From NCBI GenBank assembly GCA_002418705.1, contig DIEQ01000089.1, forward strand, positions 1 to 16,657: DNA of 16,657 nt. The letters are read 5' to 3'. The notes under the pieces were generated by a model, which saw only the letters and a list, made by a program, of their open reading frames with translations, had not been told where the DNA came from and searched no databases. The position numbers were made by a program, and so were the translations under genes. Below are positions 5,843-12,581 of the stretch, in pieces. Every line of letters starts with the position of its first letter. Within the stretch, counting starts at the first letter, position 1. The DNA comes from Mageeibacillus sp. UBA5770 (GTDB lineage Bacteria; Bacillota_A; Clostridia; Saccharofermentanales; Saccharofermentanaceae).

Positions 5843-6640
5843 GTTAGTCTCGGGAATTCTGATAAGTTCCTTTACCGTGGTTCCGGTTGTACGTGTTTTA
5901 TATATTGTTTTCGCTGTGAATATGCTGATTAAGGTGATTATTACTTTCCGGTATTGTGATGAGACCCAGCAAGGAAAAATTCGTATGGCCGAGACGAAAG
6001 GTACACCTGTTTTACAGATGCTATATGAATATAAGGAACTGATACCCAAGGTGCTGAAAAACAAAGAAGTTATGAAAGTGATCATTGTCTCAGTAATATT
6101 ACATATAACGAATCTTGTAAGTACCAACTTCTTTAGCTTGTATGTAACACAAAGGCTGGGCATAGAAGATCGTTATCTGGCTTTTTTTCCTATTTTGAAT
6201 GCGACTGTGATGCTGATTTTCATGATTGGAATACAGCACCGCCTGGAATCCGTGAAATTCCGGATACCCATGTGGATCGGTCTGGTATTGTATGCCGCGT
6301 GCTCGATTCTTCTGATATTTACACCGATCGGCATTATACTGTTTATAATCATTTATGTCTTTGTGGGGGCAGTAGCCAGCGCTCTTGTCATGCCCCGAAA
6401 AGATGCCCTGCTCCAACTGAATATAAATCCGAATGAGCGGGCTCGTATTAATGCATTGATTATGTCATTTACATTGCATTTGCCTCACCTTTCGGCTATC
6501 TTGCGGGATGGTTATCAAGTATTGACCGCCGCTTACCGTTTGTGTTTGCGTTTATAATTTTCATCGCTGCCATCATTATCGTTGGCCGTATCCGTGATCC
6601 CGAATTCGCAAAAGAGCATAAGGAGATTCCAGAGCAATGA
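5826..6640 (+). pseudogene. MFS transporter remnant, N-terminus missing and frameshifted
   Basis: From about 5840 the sequence encodes the second half of a major-facilitator protein. It shows hydrophobic segments such as VVRVLYIVFAVNMLIKVII and LAFFPILNATVMLIFMIGI, a loop with SALVMPRKDALL and the polar stretch LNINPNERARINALIMSF. At about 6471-6473 the frame breaks. Resuming one base later gives IAFASPFGYLAGWLSSIDRR, a final membrane helix rich in Ile and Ala, and IPEQ before TGA at 6638-6640. One lost base explains this. No start or N-terminal half (roughly six helices) exists upstream, so this is a decayed gene. Its end overlaps the next start by ATGA, as if they were once an operon. Confidence 0.8.
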
Positions 6641-7128
6641 GAATTTGTATCCGACAATATTCAGCAGCTGACATACCTTCCATGATTCGTATCTGGAATG
6701 AGGTTGTAGAAGAGGGAAATGCGTTCCCTCAGGAAGAATGTCTAACGGAAGAGACAGGTCGTACTTTTTTCGGTGAACAGACGTATTGTGCTGTCGCGCA
6801 AGATGTTGAAAACGGGAAAATATACGGGCTATACATCCTTCATCCGAATAATGTGGGGAGATGCGGGCATATCAGCAATGCAAGTTATGCAGTCAGTTCC
6901 GAAAGCAGAGGCCTGCATGTTGGGGAAAAGTTGGTCCGGGACTGTCTTACAAAGGCCAAACAACAGGGATTTGCTATTCTACAGTTCAATGCCGTGGTTG
7001 TATCAAATAAGTCTGCAAGACATCTATATGAACGGCTTGGCTTTACACAGCTCGGAACAATTCCGGGCGGATTTCGCCTGAAGGACGGGCGTTTTGAGGA
7101 TATTTGCCCTCATTATATTGTGCTCTAA
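6637..7128 (+). CDS. GNAT-family N-acetyltransferase
   Basis: A 163-residue single-domain acetyltransferase. Its ATG overlaps the stop of the MFS remnant, with AAGGAG at 6620-6625. The acetyl-CoA-binding motif A region is YAVSSESRGLHVGEKLV (residues 84-100). His94 replaces the first glycine of the usual R/Q-x-x-G-x-G/A loop, while R91 and G96 are kept. The C-terminal motif B-like region SARHLYERLGFTQLGTIPGG is typical of the fold. The substrate cannot be assigned; relatives acetylate amines, amino acids or antibiotics. The gene looks intact although the gene before it has decayed, so its original promoter upstream of the transporter may be lost. Confidence 0.88.
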   Translation: MRICIRQYSAADIPSMIRIWNEVVEEGNAFPQEECLTEETGRTFFGEQTYCAVAQDVENGKIYGLYILHPNNVGRCGHISNASYAVSSESRGLHVGEKLVRDCLTKAKQQGFAILQFNAVVVSNKSARHLYERLGFTQLGTIPGGFRLKDGRFEDICPHYIVL

Positions 7129-7153
7129 TCACGGAAAATTGGAGGTTCAAATA

Positions 7154-7567
7154 ATGAAAATGACAATTGCCATTATTTTATCACTATACCTTGTTATGTC
7201 TTGCGGTTGCAGCCAGGCAAATATAGGCAGCGTTTCTGTTGATTATGGGAAATCAGAAATCTATTCTCAGCTGGATATGGACTCTGCCATTGATGTTATT
7301 GAGAAGGAGTTTTCATCATGGGACGGCTGCGAACTTCATTCTGTTTCTTATATGAGCGACGAATTCAGCGAAGACAATATTGACTATTGTAATGAACTTC
7401 GGGCAGATGCCGGGTATGATGAATGTATTGTTTTTGAATCATCGTTTCATTCGCCGAAAAACGGTGGCGGTGCGTGGACCCCGGATGAAGAATATGCGGG
7501 GTGGATCTGGTACTTAGCCAGAAAAGACAACGGAGCGTGGACATTACTAACGAATGGGTATGCATAA
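7154..7567 (+). CDS. small secreted lipoprotein, DUF4829-like
   Basis: A 137-residue protein. GGAGG at 7141-7145 lies 8 bases before the ATG at 7154; an upstream in-frame ATG at 7094 lies inside the GNAT gene and has no such site. A hydrophobic signal sequence (residues 4-15) leads to a lipobox-like LVMSC with Cys17 as the likely lipidated residue (Met at -2 is unusual; Cys19 is an alternative). The mature part has an acidic helix near DSAIDVIEKEFSSWDGCEL, then a middle with a DECIVFESSF strand, GGGAWTPDEEYAGWIWYLAR and a C-terminal GYA. This layout resembles DUF4829-type lipoproteins of Clostridia, which have no known function. It should be anchored on the outer face of the membrane. It follows the GNAT gene after 25 bases. 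Confidence 0.75.
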   Translation: MKMTIAIILSLYLVMSCGCSQANIGSVSVDYGKSEIYSQLDMDSAIDVIEKEFSSWDGCELHSVSYMSDEFSEDNIDYCNELRADAGYDECIVFESSFHSPKNGGGAWTPDEEYAGWIWYLARKDNGAWTLLTNGYA

Positions 7568-7899
7568 ATTTTTCGCTGTTTTAAAAATTCATATTTGAAA
7601 GGCGATCATCGATGTCTAGTGATTCTAAAAAATTGGCCGAAGTTGTTATATTCAATCGGAAGATAGACTAACACATATTAACGAGAAATCAGCAGTTCGG
7701 AATTTCCGAACTACTTGAAGAGGATTAATGGGATTCACGGACTGATTGAGTCAAACGATCTTTCTCTGTGTTTGAATTTACTGCTTTTAAAGCAAACGCA
7801 ATCGAATTAGCCGCGGTAAATTCTAGCGAATATCGGGATGAGAAATTAGCCCCAATTAAAACCAATCTACATTCTGGCTATAGAATTAAATGAGATTAA
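7568..7899. other. 332-base decayed region with a 9-bp palindrome
   Basis: No full gene is visible. A 19-codon frame at 7612-7671 has a weak GAAAGG site. A perfect inverted repeat AGTTCGGAA-T-TTCCGAACT lies at 7694-7712. The stretch around 7768-7890 stays open for about 40 codons and includes NSSEYRDEKLA, which may be leftover coding sequence from the ATPase that follows, but it cannot be aligned convincingly by eye. Confidence 0.5.
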
Positions 7900-8805
7900 T
7901 ACTGCGTTGTTTTTTGTCTGACTTCTCATGATGTTAGTATATTTATAACAGGTTCCAATTCCAGACTTTTATCGGGCGAACTTGCAACGCATCTTAGCGG
8001 CAGAACTCTTTCGTTTCGTATTATGCCATTCACTTTTTGCGAATACTGCGAATATCAGGATGAAATTCGCAGCGGTAAGACCAAGGAAGAATTATTGAAT
8101 GAATATATGAAGTGGGGCGGTTTTCCTTGGGTATGCAAGGAAAGCGAAGAAACCAGCAAAGAAATTATTTTATCCAATATTTACGACTCGGTTGTTCTGA
8201 AAGATATTATCATGAGAAATAAAGTTGCCTCGCCGCTGGCATTAGAAAAAGTGATGAATTATGTTGTTGGAAATTCTTCAACAACGTTTTCAGGAAACAA
8301 AGTAGCACTGTCACTTTCAGATAAGAATCAATCCGTTTCGGCGCCCACTGTGTATGATTATCTGAAGTACATGGAGGATGCCTGCATATGCGATAAGGTC
8401 TCAAGATATGATATTCGCGGGAAAAAAGTTCTGGCATTTGAAGAAAAGATATATGTCTGTGATTTGGGATTTTTCCATCTAAAAAAGAATAGGGTAAAAG
8501 ATGAGTACAATTATATCGTTGAAACCATCTGCTATAACGAATTAGTCGCAAGAGGTTATAAGGTTTATATCGGCAAGACGTTTAAAGGTGAAGTCGATTT
8601 TATAGCCGAAAAGGGCAAAGAAAAATTCTATGTTCAGGCGGCTTACTTACTCAGTGACGAGAAGGTAATCGATCGCGAATTTGGCACTTATAACAGTATA
8701 AGTGATCATTATCCGAAGTACGTCATCACGCTCGATAGAACGACTTTAACGCGGGATGGAATCATTCATCTAAATCTCATTGATTTTTTGTTGGATCATG
8801 AGTGA
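7900..8805 (+). pseudogene. AAA_14/DUF4143 ATPase, C-terminal part
   Basis: The frame opens after TAA at 7897. From 7930 it reads DVSIFITGSNSRLLSGEL, matching the sensor-1-like DVDIYVTGSN strand of AAA_14 ATPases, then HLSGRTLSFRIMPFTFCEY, a winged-helix middle with APTVYDYLKYMEDACI, and a C-terminal nuclease-like DUF4143 domain with GEVDFIAEKGKEKFYVQAAY and a terminal NLIDFLL. Full-length members have about 400 residues; the Walker A and Walker B segments that should precede residue 1 here are absent, so ATPase activity is lost. A shorter product could start at the ATG at 8023, but it would lack the sensor strand too. The genuine reading frame is otherwise unbroken, which suggests recent truncation. 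Confidence 0.8.
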
Positions 8806-8846
8806 GGCGCGACGAAATATCAGCGCATTTTTGAAAGGCTATTCAG

Positions 8847-8909
8847 ATGATTGGACCAATAGTAAAAGTAATTGTGGCCAGACCACTCGGCAGTTATCAT
8901 CCGGTTTGA
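8847..8909 (+). pseudogene. 5' stub of a clostridial inorganic pyrophosphatase-like gene
   Basis: An ATG preceded by GAAAGG starts a 20-codon frame, MIGPIVKVIVARPLGSYHPV, then TGA. The segment VxVIVxRPLGSxHP is characteristic of the N-terminus of small clostridial inorganic pyrophosphatase-family proteins. The following YPVNYGY-type segment is absent. Only the head of the gene remains, 41 bases after the ATPase remnant. Confidence 0.6.
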
Positions 8910-8993
8910 TAGATGTGGTTACGTGCAAGTGGCTGTTAAAATTGACGTGGAATTGAAGAAATTTATTTGTTTAACTTTTTGGAGGAGGTAAGG

Positions 8994-9431
8994 ATGAAAG
9001 AAATTCAATTCTCAATCGAAATAAATGCCTCTAAAGAAAGAGTCTGGGCAACTCTTTGGGAAGATGTTACATTCCGTGACTGGGCAAATATTATTGATGA
9101 AGGCACATATATGAAGGGCGTTATGAAAGAAGGGAATGAAATTCAGTATATATCATCTGTAAATGGTTACGGTGTGACAAGTCAGATAGAGAAACTTAAT
9201 CCGAATGAGTTCGTATTATTCAGGCACAGTGCAGACACAAAAGAAAGTGGACAGCAGGAACGTGAAAAAGAGTGGACCGGGGGGACAGAGAGTTACTCCC
9301 TTACCGATAAAAATGGAGTTACAGCATTAATTGTTAAAATCGATGTCCCTGAAGAACAAGAAGAAACATTTAACAGCAGGCTTCCCAGAGCTCTTGAGCG
9401 TATAAAAACTCTAGCGGAAAAATATTATTAA
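8994..9431 (+). CDS. SRPBCC (AHSA1/START-like) domain protein
   Basis: A 145-residue protein. GGAGGAGG at 8981-8988 lies 5 bases before the ATG at 8994; the ATG at 8967 is in frame but has no such site. The opening IEINASKERVWATLWEDVTFRDW is the classic SRPBCC strand-helix start, and a C-terminal amphipathic helix FNSRLPRALERIKTLAEKYY closes the fold. The middle strands contain GNEIQYISSVNGYGVTSQIE. Such proteins bind hydrophobic ligands or act as small stress and toxin-resistance factors; no ligand can be predicted. The stop overlaps the convergent gene's stop region (9428-9431), so there is no room for an intergenic terminator. Confidence 0.85.
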   Translation: MKEIQFSIEINASKERVWATLWEDVTFRDWANIIDEGTYMKGVMKEGNEIQYISSVNGYGVTSQIEKLNPNEFVLFRHSADTKESGQQEREKEWTGGTESYSLTDKNGVTALIVKIDVPEEQEETFNSRLPRALERIKTLAEKYY

Positions 9432-9895
9432 TATTCACCTTTTATGACAAAGAACGATCCCCGGATGGTACCGGCCAGCTTGGATTTCTGCCTGGCAAAC
9501 TTGAACTTCGCCAAAGCTTCCGGAATCTCCATACCCTCTGAAAGCTTAAAGCCGACAGCCCGTTTCTTTGGATTGTCAATCATGTACATGACATTGATCG
9601 CCAGTCCGTCCTCATAGAAAACATAAGCCATTCGAAGATTTTCCACCTGGAAGCTGGAGACTTCCAGCGGCTTGGCAGCCAACTCAATGTTCCGCTCATT
9701 TTTCAGGATGTGGCTGACATATGCCAGCGTATCCGGGTCTTCCTCAGCCGGTACAACCGTAAAGGCATGATTGTACTTGGTCATGTAGTAGCGGGCCTCA
9801 TTGGCACGCAGGCCGGCCAGTGCTTCTGAGACCGGTGACGTTGCCAGGCCGGTCGTGGACACGTTCTTGAAATCGACAGTATAAGACATACTCAT
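9428..9895 (-). CDS. unrecognised protein paired with a VOC gene
   Basis: A 155-residue soluble protein that I do not recognise. The start is placed at the ATG 9895-9893, whose A is also the last base of the VOC stop (TGATG), with AAGGAG at 9905-9900 overlapping the end of the VOC gene. A GTG just upstream is too close to that site. Visible features are a short N-terminal strand SYTVDFKNVS, an Ala-rich helix SEALAGLRANEARYYMTKYN, alternating strands in the middle (AYVFYEDGLAINVMYMI) and a basic C-terminal helix ALAKFKFARQKSKLAGT ending in a SFFVIKGEY strand. There is no signal peptide or transmembrane segment. The tight coupling to the VOC gene suggests they act together. Confidence 0.75.
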   Translation of the reverse strand: MSMSYTVDFKNVSTTGLATSPVSEALAGLRANEARYYMTKYNHAFTVVPAEEDPDTLAYVSHILKNERNIELAAKPLEVSSFQVENLRMAYVFYEDGLAINVMYMIDNPKKRAVGFKLSEGMEIPEALAKFKFARQKSKLAGTIRGSFFVIKGEY

Positions 9896-10308
9896 CACGC
9901 TCCTTGCAAGTGACTTGGATCCATGTAGAACATTTCCCAGTGGTGTCCGTCCGGATCCAGAAAACTTCTTGTGTACATAAACCCCATATCGTTGGGTTCT
10001 TTGGATGGTGAGCCGCCGGCTGCAAGTGCTTTGCTGACCAGGGCATCAACAGAATCCCGGCTGTCAGCCGAAAGTGAAATGATTGCCTCCGCAACCTGTT
10101 TCGAATCGGCGACCTCATTGGTGATAAAATCTTTGAAAAACTTCTTAACCAGCAGCATTACGAAAATGTCGTCACCAAGCACCAGACAAGCCGCACGTTC
10201 GTCGGTGAACTGCATATTGAACGTATAGCCCAGGGCCTTGAAAAATTCCATTGAACGAGGCAGATCCTGAACCGGCAGATTGACAAAGATTTTGTGTAAA
10301 TTGGCCAT
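9895..10308 (-). CDS. VOC-family (glyoxalase/bleomycin-resistance-like) protein
   Basis: A 137-residue protein with AGGAGG 6-7 bases before its ATG. The opening FVNLPVQDLPRSMEFFKALGY is the typical VOC beta-alpha start, and the C-terminal half has FLDPDGHHWEMFYMDPSHL, with the DPDGH-x-WE/E segment that usually supplies the metal-binding glutamate. The length is that of a single-chain two-module VOC protein that would dimerise. Members include dioxygenases, glyoxalases, epimerases and antibiotic-binding proteins; the absence of a complete ligand set at the N-terminal end argues against calling a specific enzyme. It is the first gene of a two-gene minus-strand operon with an overlapping partner. 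Confidence 0.85.
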   Translation of the reverse strand: MANLHKIFVNLPVQDLPRSMEFFKALGYTFNMQFTDERAACLVLGDDIFVMLLVKKFFKDFITNEVADSKQVAEAIISLSADSRDSVDALVSKALAAGGSPSKEPNDMGFMYTRSFLDPDGHHWEMFYMDPSHLQGA

Positions 10309-10367
10309 TAGAATACCTCCTTTGAATGCAAAGGCAGAACACCAACTATATTTGTTCTAACACATAC

Positions 10368-10384
10368 ACTGGTAGATATCCAGT
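10368..10384. promoter_or_regulatory. inverted repeat upstream of the VOC operon
   Basis: ACTGG and CCAGT are separated by 7 bases, 60 bases before the VOC start. It may be an operator for that operon. No regulator gene is adjacent. Confidence 0.35.
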
Positions 10385-10485
10385 CTTTTTATATATATGA
10401 ATAATATGAAATTTCACTGACGTTCACTTATTACATATTCCTTAGGCACGTGTGTTCACGGACCGCGTACCCTGATTCCATACAG

Positions 10486-10494
10486 TGATATAAT
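10486..10494 (+). promoter_or_regulatory. extended -10 promoter element
   Basis: TG at 10486-10487, one base, then a perfect TATAAT at 10489-10494. No good -35 box is present. It could drive the short frame at 10616 and the GNAT genes downstream. Confidence 0.4.
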
Positions 10495-10615
10495 TTATAT
10501 GGAAATCGTTCGAAAATCTGCTTATAGAGGTCTCAAAAGGCGGGTAAAATCATAGAACATGTTGCAGCAGAGTGCCTGAAAATCGACCAGGGTTTCATGT
10601 AGGAGGAAAAATACA

Positions 10616-10705
10616 ATGAAAATATCGTTTCTACCGAAGACGAAATACGGCATACTCTCTGGCATGATCCTGCTCGATATAATTTTTTTGTTATCCTTCT
10701 TCTGA
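10616..10705 (+). pseudogene. 29-codon membrane-protein head, probably truncated
   Basis: AGGAGG at about 10600-10605 sits 10 bases before an ATG. The peptide has a basic start (KISFLPKTKYG) followed by a hydrophobic helix (LLDIIFLLSFF) and then TGA. The ribosome-binding site is good, and the N-terminal form, with Pro-Lys-Thr-Lys-x-Gly before a helix, recalls clostridial multi-pass membrane proteins. The remaining helices are not found. It may be a real single-helix miniprotein instead. Confidence 0.4.
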
Positions 10706-10812
10706 TATTCATAGGTGTAATGGTCACTCCATAGCATCGGATACCCGTTTGAAGCGATGTTGGAAGGCGAATAAAAAGGGATTAGATTGGATGCCGGAAT
10801 AGAGGATGAAAT

Positions 10813-11376
10813 ATGAACCACAAAGGTACGCGGATAATTGAAACAGAGCGATTAATACTGAGACCATTTACGATGGCAGATGCAGAGCCGATGTATCGCA
10901 ATTGGGCTTCCGATCCGGTTGTTACGAAGTTCCTTACCTGGCCTGCACACAGCAGCACGCAAGTCTCGGAAAAGGTCCTGGAAAGCTGGTGCGTGCAGAA
11001 TGAGGATATTGAGAACTATCAATGGGCTATTGTACTTAAAGAAATAAATGAGCCCATTGGCAGTATTGCGGTTGTCAAATTGAACAATGATATCGAATCA
11101 GCGGATATAGGCTATTGCGTGGGCCAAAGTTGGTGGGGGCAGAAAATTATGCCGGAAGCCTTAACGGCTGTAATTGATTTCCTTTTCAATGAGGTTGGAT
11201 TAAATAGAATTGCAGCTTGCCATGATGTTAATAATCCGAATTCCGGACGGGTAATGCAAAAGGCAGGGATGATATACGAGGGAACCTGGCGCGCTGCCGG
11301 AAGAAATAATATAGGAGTGGTTGATGAGGTCTGGTATTCCATTCTGAAAGATGAATATGTAAAAGTTGAAGATTAA
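10813..11376 (+). CDS. RimJ/RimL-type GNAT acetyltransferase
   Basis: A 187-residue protein. GAGGATG precedes the ATG closely. The start TERLILRPFTMADAEPMYRN is the standard RimJ/RimL opening. The acetyl-CoA loop lies in GYCVGQSWWGQKIMPEALTA (about residues 97-116); a lysine stands where the second glycine of WWGxGxM is usual. NRIAACHDVNNPNSGRVMQK is the typical motif B. The C-terminal WYSILKDEY is also conserved in the family. It acetylates an alpha-amine or small amine; the target is unknown. It lies 25 bases upstream of the double-GNAT gene, on the same strand, probably in one transcript. Confidence 0.88.
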   Translation: MNHKGTRIIETERLILRPFTMADAEPMYRNWASDPVVTKFLTWPAHSSTQVSEKVLESWCVQNEDIENYQWAIVLKEINEPIGSIAVVKLNNDIESADIGYCVGQSWWGQKIMPEALTAVIDFLFNEVGLNRIAACHDVNNPNSGRVMQKAGMIYEGTWRAAGRNNIGVVDEVWYSILKDEYVKVED

Positions 11377-11401
11377 TAGAAATACTTAGGAGACAATAAG
11401 T

Positions 11402-12430
11402 ATGGAAATAACGCGCTTGTCGAATCAATACACCGTAGAATTCTTGTCAGAGAGGGATATTCCGGCTGTGCTGAAGCTCAGTGAAAGCAATCCTCAATAT
11501 TTTCATCACTGCCCGCCGGCCGTTAGTACCGAAAGCATAATATCCGATATGCAGGCGCTGCCTGATGGAAAAAGCCGGGAGGATAAATATTATCTTGGTT
11601 TCCGGGAAAAAAGCGAGAACGGTCCTTCCAATCTACCCAAAACACTCATTGCCGTTATGGATCTTATTTTGAAATATCCGGATGATAAGACAGCCTTTAT
11701 CGGTTTTTTTATGGTCGATGCGAGTGTGCAGGGGAAAGGAATTGGATCAGGTATTGTGGAGGAAGTATGTTCCTTTTTGAAAAACCAATATGACTTTGTC
11801 AGATTGGGCTACGTGCGTGGAAATGTACAGGCAGAGAGTTTTTGGCTGAAGAATGAATTCAAACCGACAGGTACAATTATTAAAAAAGCTGAGTTTGATA
11901 TTGTTTATGCGCAGCGAATGATCCGTTCAACTTCATCTCCATTATCAATATCTTCTTATGATAATGAGTATAGAATAATCGATGTGCGGCAGAGACCGAA
12001 TCTCATAGAAGCTGCGGCAAACTGGTTCCATGAAAAGTGGGAAGTACCGCTATCAGCTTATATGGATAGTATGGAAGCCAGCCTTGCATCAGACACCGGT
12101 GTTCCTGCCTGGTATATTGTCAAAGACGAGTCGGATCATATAATTGCGGGCCTTGGAATTATCGAAAATGATTTCCATAAAAGGTCTGATCTGACGCCTA
12201 ATATATGTGCTGTCTATGTAGAAGCGAAATATCGTCAGCATGGAATTGCTTTGATGCTGCTTAATCATGCGTGCGTTGAACTGGCTAAAAAAGGAATTGC
12301 AGATGCATATCTGATTACAACACACACCAAGTTCTATGAGCGCTGCGGGTGGGACTTTTATGAGATGATTGAAGAGGACGATGGAAATATGATCCGTTGC
12401 TACCACAAAAGGACAGACTGGCCGATATAG
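11402..12430 (+). CDS. two-domain GNAT fusion protein
   Basis: A 342-residue protein with TAGGAGA 8 bases before the ATG. Domain 1 (about 1-172) has the acetyl-CoA loop QGKGIG at residues 110-115, the FIGFFMVD strand at 99-106 and NVQAESFWLKNEF at 141-153. A low-complexity linker (SSPLSISSYD, about 178-187) leads to domain 2 (about 189-342), with the loop YRQHGIALML at 277-286 (R278, G281, A283), a SMEASLAS...VPAWYIV segment and a FYERCGWDFYEMIEEDDGNM end. Each half looks like an acetyltransferase that normally stands alone, so this is a fusion. Both CoA loops keep their key residues, and two activities or one regulatory half are possible. Confidence 0.85.
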   Translation: MEITRLSNQYTVEFLSERDIPAVLKLSESNPQYFHHCPPAVSTESIISDMQALPDGKSREDKYYLGFREKSENGPSNLPKTLIAVMDLILKYPDDKTAFIGFFMVDASVQGKGIGSGIVEEVCSFLKNQYDFVRLGYVRGNVQAESFWLKNEFKPTGTIIKKAEFDIVYAQRMIRSTSSPLSISSYDNEYRIIDVRQRPNLIEAAANWFHEKWEVPLSAYMDSMEASLASDTGVPAWYIVKDESDHIIAGLGIIENDFHKRSDLTPNICAVYVEAKYRQHGIALMLLNHACVELAKKGIADAYLITTHTKFYERCGWDFYEMIEEDDGNMIRCYHKRTDWPI

Positions 12431-12581
12431 AAATCCACACGCAGATGCTTTATCATAGGAATGAAAGTTTTGTTTTTCCTGGATGAATCAACCGTACGGC
12501 TTGAATACGTGAAATATATTTTTGTGCCGGTATCAAAAGAAGTTCTTGCAACACCCAGGAAGCAAAGAGGCTGTGGATTCC

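Larger units (their letters stand above)
10309..10812. other. 504-base intergenic region with regulatory sites and a short frame
   Basis: It contains an inverted repeat ACTGG-N7-CCAGT (10368-10384) upstream of the VOC gene, an extended -10 promoter element TG-N-TATAAT (10486-10494) on the plus strand, a 22-codon frame tail ending at the TAG just before 10600, and a 29-codon frame at 10616-10705 listed separately. It looks like the residue of lost genes. Confidence 0.5.

Noticed and set aside
5826..6557. Treating the TTG at 5826 as the start of an intact 243-residue transporter.
   Set aside because: No ribosome-binding site, half the fold is missing, and the end beyond 6473 is only MFS-like in another frame.
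10522..10821. A 99-codon frame on the minus strand opposite the 10616 frame.
   Set aside because: No ribosome-binding site or recognisable domain. The plus strand has the better start signals.
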